Part shown: one piece after another, positions 13,990-22,126 of the stretch
Layout: every line of letters begins with the position of its first letter
Numbering within the stretch: position 1 is the stretch's first letter
Origin: Streptococcaceae bacterium
GTDB lineage: Bacteria > Bacillota > Bacilli > Lactobacillales > Streptococcaceae
Length of the DNA stretch: 32,481 bases
Direction: 5' to 3'
Assembly (NCBI GenBank): GCA_031270215.1
Contig: JAISYB010000012.1
Span: 1 to 32,481 of the forward strand
Notes under the pieces: generated by a model
The model's input: the letters and a program-made list of their open reading frames with translations, nothing else
Told to the model about the DNA's origin: nothing
Database searches by the model: none
Translations under genes and position numbers: made by a program

Positions 13990-16518
13990 TTATTTTTTAT
14001 ATTTCTGTTGCAGCTCAGCAATGAAATTCATCGCTTCAAGCGGGGTTGTATTCATTAGATTAAAGCTTTCGATTGCTTGCTTAAGCTCATCATCTGCTGG
14101 GGCAAATAGCTGCAATTGTTCCTCTTTTTTCACTAGCTGCTCTACCTTGCCGCTATCATTTTCCAACTCATCAAGAATTACCTGTGCACGTGCTAAAACT
14201 GCTTGTGGTAAGCCTGCAATTTGAGCAACATGAATTCCGTAGCTTTTATCCGCAGGTCCTGCAACCATTTTATGCAAAAAGGTGACTGTCCCATTTTCCT
14301 CCAAAGTGGAAACATGGACATTTTTCAAGCCATCTAGTGTTTCACCTAGAACTGTCAGCTCATGATAATGCGTTGAAAATAGCGTTTTTGCTCCGATATG
14401 ATGATGTAGGTATTCAATGATTGACTGGGCAAGCGCCATACCGTCATAGGTAGCAGTACCGCGCCCCAACTCATCAAAGAGGATTAAGCTTTGGCTAGTA
14501 GCATGGCGAACAGCCCGATTTGCCTCCATCATCTCAACCATAAAGGTAGACTGTCCTGAGATTAAATCGTCACTGGCACCAATTCTCGTATAAATCGCAT
14601 CAAATATCGGCAGAACTGCTGAATCACTTGGTACAAAGCTACCAATCTGTGCCATGATAACCATCAAAGCAAGCTGACGCATATAGGTTGATTTCCCCGA
14701 CATATTTGGTCCGGTAATCAGCTCAATTGTTTCATTCTCGCGCATTTCAATCGAATTTGGAATGTATTGATTGGCGCCTAATACCTTTTCGACAACAGCA
14801 TGGCGCCCCTCTTTGATGTCAATAACCTTGCCAAATTCAACCATTTCAGGTTTTGTATATTGATAGTTTTCTGCAACCTTGGCAAAGCTTTGCAGACAAT
14901 CTACCTCAGCAAGCGTCAATGCCAATTGCTGAAGCGGAGCAATAAAACGTTCAACCTGCGCACGAATCTCTAAAAATAAGCGGCGTTCCAAATCAGATGA
15001 TTGATCTCTTGCTTCTAAAATCGTGCCTTCAAGCTTAGCAAGCTCCCCTGTACCGAAGCGCTCCGAGTTCTTTAGCGTTGCTTTGCGGTAAAAATACTCC
15101 GGAATCTGCGAGAGATTAGACTGTGTGACATGAAAATAGTAGCCGTCTTTGCGGTTATAATCAATCCGAAGATTTTTAATCCCCGTATTCTCCCGCTCCT
15201 TTTGCTCAATTTCGCTAATCCATTTGGCACCATTATTCATCGCCTCACGGAAAACATCTAGTTCAGCATTAAATCCAGCCTTAATTACACCACCGTCAGT
15301 AATTGTATTATTTGCTTCATCATCAATTCCATTTTCAATCAGAGAAACAAGCTCCGGCAATGCTTCCAATGCTGCTGTCAACCGTTCAAGTGACGTATCA
15401 GCAATACTTTCAAGAATGGCTTTAATCCGTGGCACTTGGTATAAAGAATGTTTTAATTGTAATAAATCCTTTGGATTGGCATTCCCAAAAGCAACACGAC
15501 TTGCTAGGCGTTCAAGGTCATAGACTCCCTTTAAGCTCTCCTCTAAATCGCTACGCTCAAAGAAATGCTCTAGCAGTGTCGCAACAATTGCTTGCCTTGC
15601 TAAAATCTGTGAACGACTAATCAACGGACGCTCAATCCACTGTCTTAATAATCGAGTACCCATTGCCGTCTTCGTTTCGTCTAAAAGCCAAAACAGCGTT
15701 CCCTGTTTTTTACCATGGCGAATCGTTTTCGTCAGCTCCAAATTGTACCTTGAAAAATAATCAAGCTTTAAAAACTGCTCAGCAGCATAAATCTTAACCG
15801 GTTTAATATGCGGTAATTGGCGCATTTGGGTCGTGCTGACATAGCCTAAAAGTAAGCTTAGAACACTTTGATACATTTCGTCAGAATCTTCAAGCAAACA
15901 AGATAGCTCTCCTGTGAGCATTTCAATACTTCGTGTTGAAATCAAAATGTTCAAACGCTTCTTAATCACTTCCAAATCAATCATCAAGGCTTCGTCTAAG
16001 ACGAGCTCCTTGGTATTTAAATTAAGACATTCGTTGATAACCTCGTCCAAATCATTAAGATACGTTGCCTTTAATTCTCCAGTAACAAGATCAACATAAG
16101 CAAAAGTAAAATTCTCGCCATATCTAGCTGCTGCCGTCAGAAAATTATTGCTCGTTTGATCGTCATTATCCACCACCGTTCCCGGTGTAAGAACCTGAAC
16201 AACCTCACGCTTAACAACACCTTGTGCAAGTTTTGGGTCTTCCATCTGCTCAGCAATCGCAACCTTATAGCCTGCTGCCACCAGCTGATCAATGTAAATC
16301 TGTGCAGAATGATGTGGCACACCCGCCATTGGTATTGGAATCTGTGCATTTTTATTGCGACTGGTCAAGGTTAGCTCTAAAAGATGTGCCGCCTTAGTCG
16401 CATCATCATAAAATAATTCGTAAAAATCTCCCATTCTAAACATCAAAAAAGCGTCTGGATAATCCTTCTTAATATCTAAATATTGCTGCATTCCCGGAGA
16501 AATTTTTTCTTTTGCCAT
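13990..16518 (-). CDS. mutS: DNA mismatch repair protein MutS
   Basis: MutS recognises mismatches and small loops and recruits MutL. With the ATG at 16518 (AAGGTG 7 nt upstream) it has 842 residues, a normal length; the longer frame back to 16611 runs into the preceding gene and is not used. The mismatch-reading motif is MFRMGDFYELF (Phe and Glu of F-x-E). The ATPase shows TGPNMSGKSTYMRQ (Walker A), LILFDELGRGTATYDG (Walker B) and STHYHEL. It follows the YlbF-family gene by 19 bp and ends the DUF2829-SDR-ylbF-mutS cluster. mutL is not in the window. Confidence 0.98.
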   Translation of the reverse strand: MAKEKISPGMQQYLDIKKDYPDAFLMFRMGDFYELFYDDATKAAHLLELTLTSRNKNAQIPIPMAGVPHHSAQIYIDQLVAAGYKVAIAEQMEDPKLAQGVVKREVVQVLTPGTVVDNDDQTSNNFLTAAARYGENFTFAYVDLVTGELKATYLNDLDEVINECLNLNTKELVLDEALMIDLEVIKKRLNILISTRSIEMLTGELSCLLEDSDEMYQSVLSLLLGYVSTTQMRQLPHIKPVKIYAAEQFLKLDYFSRYNLELTKTIRHGKKQGTLFWLLDETKTAMGTRLLRQWIERPLISRSQILARQAIVATLLEHFFERSDLEESLKGVYDLERLASRVAFGNANPKDLLQLKHSLYQVPRIKAILESIADTSLERLTAALEALPELVSLIENGIDDEANNTITDGGVIKAGFNAELDVFREAMNNGAKWISEIEQKERENTGIKNLRIDYNRKDGYYFHVTQSNLSQIPEYFYRKATLKNSERFGTGELAKLEGTILEARDQSSDLERRLFLEIRAQVERFIAPLQQLALTLAEVDCLQSFAKVAENYQYTKPEMVEFGKVIDIKEGRHAVVEKVLGANQYIPNSIEMRENETIELITGPNMSGKSTYMRQLALMVIMAQIGSFVPSDSAVLPIFDAIYTRIGASDDLISGQSTFMVEMMEANRAVRHATSQSLILFDELGRGTATYDGMALAQSIIEYLHHHIGAKTLFSTHYHELTVLGETLDGLKNVHVSTLEENGTVTFLHKMVAGPADKSYGIHVAQIAGLPQAVLARAQVILDELENDSGKVEQLVKKEEQLQLFAPADDELKQAIESFNLMNTTPLEAMNFIAELQQKYKK

Positions 16519-16537
16519 TATAATCACCTTAATTAAA

Positions 16538-16897
16538 TTATTTATCTTCCAAGCTTTGATTAATCTCAAATTCAAGCTTTTCAGCGATGTAGTGCAATAA
16601 ATCATTGACATCCTTTAGCTCTTTTCGATAGCTAATAACCAATGGATGCTGATTAATTTGCTCATTTAACTCGTCTGCCTTTTGGTTTGCAATTTTCGCA
16701 GCACTCTTTTTATCAATTCGTTGATACAAGACTGCATCCTTTTGCGCACGCTCAAGCTCAGCCGTCCACTGTTTGATTTGTTCGTTGTCCTCAAGTTTTT
16801 TGGCAACAGCTTTAAATGCCACAATTTCCTCGAAGTCTGATAAATAAGTCGTCAAATCTGATAATCTTGCTTTGATTTTTTCATCTAAAACACTCAT
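16538..16897 (-). CDS. YlbF/YmcA-family protein
   Basis: This is a small all-helical cytoplasmic protein (119 residues) of the YlbF/YmcA (Com_YlbF, DUF964) family. In Bacillus these proteins form the Y-complex with YaaT that tunes RNase Y-dependent RNA maturation, competence and biofilm formation. The sequence is charged and helical, with AFKAVAKKLEDNEQIKQW and the HPLVISYRKEL segment typical of the family. The start ATG has AGAGGG upstream. It lies 17 bp after the SDR gene and 19 bp before mutS, so it is very likely cotranscribed with both. The exact paralogue cannot be fixed by eye. Confidence 0.82.
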   Translation of the reverse strand: MSVLDEKIKARLSDLTTYLSDFEEIVAFKAVAKKLEDNEQIKQWTAELERAQKDAVLYQRIDKKSAAKIANQKADELNEQINQHPLVISYRKELKDVNDLLHYIAEKLEFEINQSLEDK

Positions 16898-16914
16898 GAT
16901 TTCCCTCTACTTAG

Positions 16915-17643
16915 CTATTTTAATGTCCAACCACCGTCTAGCGGAACGATAACTCCCTGAAGGTAGTCCGAGCTTTTACTTGCCAGAAAAAGCGTCAAAT
17001 CAGCAACCTCAGAAGCTTTCCCCCAGCGCTTAAGCGGTGTTAATTCAGCAACCTCTAGAGCAAGCTTGCCATCTCCTGCAAAATCTTTTAGATTCATCGG
17101 TGTTTCTATCGCTCCCGGGGCAATCGCATTGACCTTAATTCCTCTAGCTGCGTAGTCCAGTGCTAATTGCTTAGTAAATCCAGCTAGAGCATGCTTACTG
17201 GTTGTATAGCTTATCCCGCCGCCGCCAGCAACAAGGCTAGCAATCGAGCACATATTTACAATGACTCCTCTCTTCCGCCTGAGCATACTCGGCAAAAAAT
17301 GCTTAGTCGTAACAAAAATACTAACAAGATTGACCGACAAAGTCGCACGAAAATCTGCCAAATCTGTCATCTCCAATGAACGATAATCATCTAAAACGCC
17401 TGCAGTATTGAGCAGAATATCTATTACTTCAATCTGCTCTAGCACCACTTCAAGCGCCTTGGTTTCACGTAAATCTATCTGAAAAAAATGAAAATCGCAG
17501 GAAAGCTCATACGGCATAGGTGCTTTATCTAGTCCATAAACAATTGCGCCTTGGTTCAGAAAAGCCTTAGCCTGTGCCAAACCAATCCCACTTGCACACC
17601 CTGTCACTAAGACACGCGCACCCTTAAATTCTGTAAATATCAT
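16915..17643 (-). CDS. SDR-family oxidoreductase (FabG-like)
   Basis: This is a short-chain dehydrogenase/reductase of 242 residues with a Rossmann fold. The dinucleotide loop is TGCASGIG (14-21), the NNAG motif reads NTAG, the catalytic Ser lies in MCSIAS, and the Tyr/Lys pair is YTTSK. The C-terminal PLDGGW is typical of FabG-like classical SDRs. The acidic residue in GLDKAP after strand 2 suggests NAD(H) rather than NADP(H), which is inference. The substrate is unknown. The ATG overlaps the stop of the DUF2829 gene (ATGA), so the two are translationally coupled. Confidence 0.9.
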   Translation of the reverse strand: MIFTEFKGARVLVTGCASGIGLAQAKAFLNQGAIVYGLDKAPMPYELSCDFHFFQIDLRETKALEVVLEQIEVIDILLNTAGVLDDYRSLEMTDLADFRATLSVNLVSIFVTTKHFLPSMLRRKRGVIVNMCSIASLVAGGGGISYTTSKHALAGFTKQLALDYAARGIKVNAIAPGAIETPMNLKDFAGDGKLALEVAELTPLKRWGKASEVADLTLFLASKSSDYLQGVIVPLDGGWTLK

Positions 17644-17897
17644 GAATCAGCCTCTTCAGCTTCAACAATCACCCAATCGTCTGCCAGACAATCGCAAACC
17701 GTCGGACTCCACATTGAATAACCCTCTCCGTCGCCTGACACATTAATCAAAAAATAAGGCGTGACAGTTAATTTTTCACCGCTTTCTAGCGTGATTGAAT
17801 CAAAAATTGCGACAAAGTTTTCAGCACCACCCCAGCCTTTCGTCCGAACAGCACGTGCGCCTGCCTTTAATTTTGGTAATACCTCTTCAAAAGTCAT
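17640..17897 (-). CDS. DUF2829 protein, Tad2-like (Thoeris anti-defence family)
   Basis: This is an 85-residue cytoplasmic protein. The pattern F-EVL--LK-G--A-R--GWGG, a middle PYF segment, MWSPTVCDCLADDW and final VIVE match DUF2829. That family includes phage Tad2, which sequesters the cyclic ADP-ribose-type signal made by Thoeris ThsB. Many DUF2829 proteins are chromosomal or prophage-borne and have unknown roles, so anti-Thoeris activity is only a possibility here. No phage gene is near: it heads a cluster with an SDR (4-nt overlap), a YlbF protein and mutS. The ATG has AAAGGAGG 6 nt upstream. An intrinsic terminator ends just before that ribosome binding site. Confidence 0.78.
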   Translation of the reverse strand: MTFEEVLPKLKAGARAVRTKGWGGAENFVAIFDSITLESGEKLTVTPYFLINVSGDGEGYSMWSPTVCDCLADDWVIVEAEEADS

Positions 17898-17915
17898 CTG
17901 ATCCTCCTTTTAGAT

Positions 17916-17939
17916 AAAAAAGCGAGACGATTGTCCCAC
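17916..17939 (-). terminator. Intrinsic terminator directly before the DUF2829 ribosome binding site
   Basis: On the minus strand GTGGGAC (17939-17933) pairs with GTCTCGC (17928-17922), with two G-U pairs, around the loop AATC. TTTTTT follows at 17921-17916. The AAAGGAGG of DUF2829 begins 5 nt further on. It may end metG transcription or act as an attenuator for the DUF2829-mutS cluster. Confidence 0.72.
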
Positions 17940-17954
17940 TTTATCTACTAAACA

Positions 17955-18049
17955 ATTAAGAACACTTGGCAAGCTGTTCTTAATCCATGAGAACAATAAA
18001 GCCGACTAGCAGCCCTTAGAATTTGCAAGCATACTCGTAGCCGCTAGTC
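17955..18049 (-). repeat. Two hairpins after metG
   Basis: The first is GACTAGCGGC with GCTGCTAGTC (18049-18040 and 18013-18004), followed by GGCTTTATTG. The second is ATTAAGAACA with TGTTCTTAAT (17984-17975 and 17964-17955), a perfect 10-bp stem. The first could terminate metG and resembles the GACTAG palindrome at 6596-6613. Confidence 0.5.
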
Positions 18050-18070
18050 GCTGTGCTTCATTCCTCACAT

Positions 18071-20056
18071 TTAACCAATAATCGAGCCATTTACAACATT
18101 AGGCGCCTTAACAATCGTTAATCCATTCTCGTCCTCAGCCGATAAAATCATGCCTTGACTCACCTTACCACGAATTTTTCTTGGTTTTAGATTGGCAACA
18201 ATCACAACTTTCTCTCCTACCAAAACTTCAGGTTCTGGATAATATTCTGCAATTCCTGAGAGAATTTGCCGATGCCAAGCATCTCCGGCATCTAATCTAA
18301 ACTGCAAAAGTTTATCTGCTCCAGCAACCTTCTCTACTGCGATCACCTCAGCGACCTTTAGCTCGACCTTATCAAAATCTTCAAACTTTACTGGCACATC
18401 TTTTACAGAGGTTAGTTCAACCTCCTCTGGAATCCATTCCTTTTTGACCTCAACACCAGACATTTGTTGCTTGATATAAAAAACTTCCTCCTCAACATCT
18501 AAGCGTGGGAAAATAGGTTCGCCCTTTTCAATCACGACTTCGCCATTTGTTAACCAACCAAATTGCAAATCAATCAGGCTAGGGGTTTCCTTAATTCCAA
18601 GCTGGTCTAGGATTGCCCTTGGCGTTTGGGTTAGAACTGGCTGAATTAAAACTGCAACTGCGACCAAGCTCTCAGCCAAATGCACTAGCACGCTATCAAG
18701 CTCCGCTGCTCTTTGCTCATCTTTTGCCAAAAACCACGGTGTCGTTTCATCAATATATTTATTAGCGCGTGAGATAATATCCCAAATCTCTCCAAGCGCC
18801 ACATTAAACTCTAAATTATCAAACGCTTGATGATATTTCCTGATTGAGCCAGAAACCTTAGAAGCTAAGCTGTCATCAAATGCCGTCACACTACCTTTAT
18901 AAGCCGGAATGACCCCAACACGATATTTATTAATCATTGCAATCGTCCGATTTAGGAGATTTCCTAAATCATTTGCCAAATCAGAATTAACACGTGATAT
19001 GAAATCCTCTGGCGTAAAGACACCGTCACTACCAAAAGGCACCGCACGCAATAGGTAATAGCGCAAAGCGTCCAAGCCAAATCGCTCAACCAGCATTTCT
19101 GGATAGACAACATTTCCTTTTGATTTAGACATCTTCCCGTCACGCATCAAAAGCCAGCCATGCCCAAAGACCTGCTTAGGCAAAGGTAAGCCTAATGCCA
19201 TCAGCATAATCGGCCAATAAATCGTATGGAATCGAACAATCTCCTTACCCATCATGTGAATATTTGCAGGCCAGTATTTTTGATAAAGACTATCGTCATC
19301 AGTTCCGTAGCCAAGCGCTGAGATATAGTTGACCAATGCGTCAATCCAGACATAGACAACGTGCTTTGGATTGGACTTAACCGGAATGCCCCAACTAAAA
19401 GTCGTTCTAGAGGCTGCTAAATCCTCAAGACCCGGCTTGATGAAATTGTTAATCATCTCATTTTTCCGCGACTCAGGCTGAATGAAATCAGGGTGTTGGT
19501 TGTAATACTCAAGCAGTCGATCGGCATATTTGTTCATTTTGAAGAAATATGACTCCTCTTTAACCCATTCAACCTCGTGCCCGCTCGGTGCTAGTCCACC
19601 GATTACAACACCTGATTCGTCCTTAAAGACCTCAGCAAGCTGTGTTTCAGTGAAAAATTCTTCATCAGAAACAGAATACCAACCGGCATATTCTCCCAGA
19701 TAGATGTCCCCTTGCGCTAATAGCTGCTCAAAGATTTTCTGCATTGCTTCTTCATGCTCTTTATCGGTTGTTCGGATAAATTTATCATAGCTGATATCTA
19801 GCAATTGCCATAATTCTTGAATTTCCTTAGCCATACCGTCCACATATGCCTTGGGAGTAATACCAAGTTCTGCTGCCTTTTGCTCAATTTTCAGACCATG
19901 CTCATCTGTTCCGGTTAGATAAAAGACATCAAAATCCATCAAGCGCTTGTAACGCGCCATGGCATCACAGGCAATCGTTGTATATGAATTACCGATATGC
20001 AGCTTTCCAGATGGGTAATAAATCGGCGTAGTGATATAAAAAGTTTTCTTAGACAA
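18071..20056 (-). CDS. metG: Methionyl-tRNA synthetase
   Basis: MetRS charges tRNA-Met with methionine in an ATP-dependent reaction. The 661-residue length is that of the Bacillus/Streptococcus type. The class I motifs are YYPSGKLHIGNSYT (HIGN for HIGH) and KMSKSKGN. The anticodon-binding helical domain lies at about 360-540. A C-terminal tRNA-binding (Trbp111/EMAP-like) OB domain follows (FDKVELKVAEV to the end). The start is TTG at 20056, 7 nt after AGGAGG; no ATG in frame fits. The leader is short (about 25 nt) and no T-box is visible. Confidence 0.97.
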   Translation of the reverse strand: MSKKTFYITTPIYYPSGKLHIGNSYTTIACDAMARYKRLMDFDVFYLTGTDEHGLKIEQKAAELGITPKAYVDGMAKEIQELWQLLDISYDKFIRTTDKEHEEAMQKIFEQLLAQGDIYLGEYAGWYSVSDEEFFTETQLAEVFKDESGVVIGGLAPSGHEVEWVKEESYFFKMNKYADRLLEYYNQHPDFIQPESRKNEMINNFIKPGLEDLAASRTTFSWGIPVKSNPKHVVYVWIDALVNYISALGYGTDDDSLYQKYWPANIHMMGKEIVRFHTIYWPIMLMALGLPLPKQVFGHGWLLMRDGKMSKSKGNVVYPEMLVERFGLDALRYYLLRAVPFGSDGVFTPEDFISRVNSDLANDLGNLLNRTIAMINKYRVGVIPAYKGSVTAFDDSLASKVSGSIRKYHQAFDNLEFNVALGEIWDIISRANKYIDETTPWFLAKDEQRAAELDSVLVHLAESLVAVAVLIQPVLTQTPRAILDQLGIKETPSLIDLQFGWLTNGEVVIEKGEPIFPRLDVEEEVFYIKQQMSGVEVKKEWIPEEVELTSVKDVPVKFEDFDKVELKVAEVIAVEKVAGADKLLQFRLDAGDAWHRQILSGIAEYYPEPEVLVGEKVVIVANLKPRKIRGKVSQGMILSAEDENGLTIVKAPNVVNGSIIG

Positions 20057-20086
20057 AACATTTCCTCCTGTTATTTTTATGTTCTA

Positions 20087-20095
20087 ATAATAACA
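20087..20095 (-). promoter_or_regulatory. metG extended -10 promoter
   Basis: TG-T-TATTAT (20095-20087, minus strand) lies about 30 nt before the TTG start. No convincing -35 is present, which is common for extended -10 promoters. Confidence 0.55.
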
Positions 20096-20376
20096 CAAAA
20101 GACGAAACTTGCGCTAATAATTCTTAATCTATCATTTTTCAAGCTTTCAACGTTCAGCTTGTAATCATATGAGTAAATCACACAGACGACAAAAAAGACT
20201 GAAAGATTGGTTGCTAAGCCATTGCCCAGTCTTAAATTATTGCTCGTAATATCTGGGAGCCAATGCGCTAACAGCTAGAAAAACGGTCATTTTCTGAAGA
20301 TTCGCAAAGCAAATGCCCCCATTTTCTATGCCGTTAAACGCTGCTGCCAACTTTCAGCTACTTTGGCAATATCGGT
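20096..20376. other. Non-coding region metG - DUF3021 with dispersed repeat
   Basis: About 280 bp lie between the metG promoter and the DUF3021 stop. The right part holds copy 2 of the GGCAGCAGCGTTTAACG repeat. The left and middle parts contain only short imperfect palindromes. No open frame or nameable RNA was found. Confidence 0.45.
20332..20348 (-). repeat. Dispersed 3'-end repeat, copy 2
   Basis: GGCAGCAGCGTTTAACG on the minus strand, 29 nt past the DUF3021 stop, is identical over 17 bases to 6339-6355. A shared TAGAAAAT follows, then GGGCATTT. Confidence 0.6.
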
Positions 20377-20805
20377 TTATTTTTCCTTCATCGCCTGATA
20401 ATCTTGATTTGCCTTGAGCTGTTGATTGACCGCTTTGACTTCTTTTTTGGCAAGCAGAAACAGTAAGACCCAAATCAACAGATAAACCGCCAAAAATTGG
20501 TAGAAAAAAACTAAATAGCTGCCAAACGTCGCAAAAAAATTTCGATTAAAATGATAATTGATTACTAAGGCTGTTCCGCCGGTCAAGAAAAAATGCAGCA
20601 CAAATGCCGATAAATCATTCAATGCTTCAATTTTAAACAAGTAAGTATACAGGGAAATTAGCCCACCTGCAAAGATAACAACCAACAAATCTAACCGAGA
20701 GTAGCTTATCTTTTCTTGATAAAAGAGGGGAACACTCAGCGAAAAAAAGACACTAAAGCCGATACCAATCATTATACGCCGCAATAAACCTTTTAATTTA
20801 ATCAT
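20377..20805 (-). CDS. DUF3021 membrane protein (LytTR partner)
   Basis: This is a 142-residue integral membrane protein with four predicted helices (roughly 10-30, 40-58, 63-83, 92-119) and a charged cytoplasmic tail (KKEVKAVNQQLKANQDYQ). DUF3021 proteins are regularly encoded directly after LytTR regulators in lactic acid bacteria and act as membrane inhibitors in systems such as HdrRM/BrsRM of Streptococcus mutans. The gene overlaps the LytTR gene by 8 nt, which fits that arrangement. Its role as the anti-activator here is inferred. Confidence 0.85.
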   Translation of the reverse strand: MIKLKGLLRRIMIGIGFSVFFSLSVPLFYQEKISYSRLDLLVVIFAGGLISLYTYLFKIEALNDLSAFVLHFFLTGGTALVINYHFNRNFFATFGSYLVFFYQFLAVYLLIWVLLFLLAKKEVKAVNQQLKANQDYQAMKEK

Positions 20806-21250
20806 GATTTAAAATCCTTTCTTTGAGATTTTTCCAATATCTGCGACTAATATGCATGTTCTCGCCACTTTTTAGCCTTGCCGTCATATTACCCGAAAAA
20901 CTACTTTCGACCTTTTCTAGATAAGCTAGGTTGATGATTGTATTTCTTGAAATGCGCATAAACTGATTTATTGGAAGCTCTGCCTCCATTTGACTCAAGG
21001 TTTGCCGAAAAGTAATTGTTTGATCTGTAAGATGTACGGTCGTATAATCTCCAAATACCTCAAGCCACCGCATATCCGCAAACATGATTTGGTAAATCTC
21101 CCCATCAGTCTGTAAGATATAAGAGGCATATTGATCATCAAAGTCAGCAATATAGCTAATCAATCGTTTAACCCCAGCCGTCTTCTCCAACGCTTCGACA
21201 GTAATGCGAAGCTCCTCTTCTGCCGCACTTTTCTTAAATAAAATCTTCAC
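20798..21250 (-). CDS. LytTR-family DNA-binding regulator
   Basis: This is a stand-alone LytTR regulator (150 residues) without a receiver domain. The N-terminal helical region (1-50) is followed by the LytTR domain at about 55-148: VFGDYTTVHLTDQ, INQFMRISRNTIINLAYLEKVESSF, LKSGENMHISRRYWKNLKERI. The frame opens at a GTG at 21301, but the GTG at 21250 has AAGGAG 7 nt upstream and gives the N-terminus MKILFKK typical of this class, so I use it. It has its own promoter behind the ABC permease gene and is coupled to DUF3021. The probable target is the ABC operon, whose promoter has a 21-bp-spaced direct repeat. Confidence 0.9.
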   Translation of the reverse strand: MKILFKKSAAEEELRITVEALEKTAGVKRLISYIADFDDQYASYILQTDGEIYQIMFADMRWLEVFGDYTTVHLTDQTITFRQTLSQMEAELPINQFMRISRNTIINLAYLEKVESSFSGNMTARLKSGENMHISRRYWKNLKERILNHD

Positions 21251-21312
21251 CCTAACACTCCTTGATACAGGCAAGAATTTCCTAACCTGCTGTATTTTCA
21301 CTCAATAAATCT

Positions 21313-21341
21313 ATCATGACGAAAGAAGTCCCAAACGTCAA
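21313..21341 (-). promoter_or_regulatory. Promoter of the LytTR-DUF3021 pair
   Basis: TTGACG (21341-21336), a 17-bp spacer and CATGAT (21318-21313) lie about 60 nt before the GTG at 21250. No copy of the direct repeat seen at 23100-23133 is present here. Confidence 0.5.
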
Positions 21342-21379
21342 GAACTCATTCACAAATAATAAAATCATTTGTATCAGCT

Positions 21380-22114
21380 TTATTTGAATTTTTTGGGTAA
21401 ATGATTGACAATGACAAAAATCAAACTAGTTATTCCTAAGAATGCAAGAAAATAAAATGCCTGTTCTGTGAATTCATAGCTCGGCTTACTCCAGTTTTCA
21501 ATCAATGAATTACGGAACACCTCAAAAGGAATAAACTTGCTGATTTGTTTAGCTAAACCGGAAAGCTGAAAATTAACAATCGTTCCGGTTAGAATCCCAA
21601 TCCCGAAGTAAACAAACAGCGCAATCCCTTGAACTATTGCAAATCCTTTTGAAAACCAAGCAATTGTAAACGATAGAAAATAAAATGATGTCGTCAAAAA
21701 TAGTGTGCCCGCAATTATATTGATGATCGTAGATAAAGAAGCCGGTGGTAATGGCAGGTAATTAAATAAAACCACCGAATAGATAAAAGTAACAGCTAGA
21801 CATAGACTGGTAATCGAAATAAATTTACTAACCATCTGCTTCGTTTGTGAATAGCCAAATAAAATCAAACGTGTAGATACACCTCTTTCAATGTCTTTAG
21901 CAAATGCGATAGTGAATGGTAAAATAACCAAACCAAGCGGAATCAGCGGCAGACAGGTCGCAAATAAAGTTTTTGCCATTTCTTGATTTTCTAACAATGA
22001 TTTTGTCTTGTGAAAGTTGCCGATGACAATTATTAGCGGAAGTAAACCACCCACAATCATTCCAACGCTGTAACCCAATGTATTTTTCAATTCAAATTTA
22101 ATATAATGTAACAT
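21380..22114 (-). CDS. ABC-2-type transporter permease
   Basis: This 244-residue membrane protein has about six helices (near 15-33, 50-75, 98-118, 130-150, 158-178, 216-236), the layout of ABC-2 exporter permeases. The N-terminal MLHYIKFELKNTLGYS leads into the first helix, and AFAKDIERGVSTRLILFGYS forms the cytoplasmic coupling segment typical of the group. AAGGAG precedes the ATG. It follows the ATPase gene by 12 bp and should form a homodimeric channel with two ATPase subunits. The cargo is unknown; neighbouring LytTR regulation suggests an antimicrobial, lipid or peptide. Confidence 0.85.
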   Translation of the reverse strand: MLHYIKFELKNTLGYSVGMIVGGLLPLIIVIGNFHKTKSLLENQEMAKTLFATCLPLIPLGLVILPFTIAFAKDIERGVSTRLILFGYSQTKQMVSKFISITSLCLAVTFIYSVVLFNYLPLPPASLSTIINIIAGTLFLTTSFYFLSFTIAWFSKGFAIVQGIALFVYFGIGILTGTIVNFQLSGLAKQISKFIPFEVFRNSLIENWSKPSYEFTEQAFYFLAFLGITSLIFVIVNHLPKKFK

Positions 22115-22126
22115 CTTGATATCTCC

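Noticed and set aside
16519..16611. Upstream extension of the MutS frame
   Set aside because: It overlaps the YlbF-family gene. The ATG at 16518 has its own ribosome binding site and gives the normal MutS N-terminus.
17640..17897. Prophage remnant as the source of the DUF2829 gene
   Set aside because: All neighbours are housekeeping genes in tight cotranscribed order, and no integrase, attachment repeat or phage gene is visible.
20057..20110. T-box riboswitch before metG
   Set aside because: The leader is only about 25 nt and has no T-box sequence or specifier stem.
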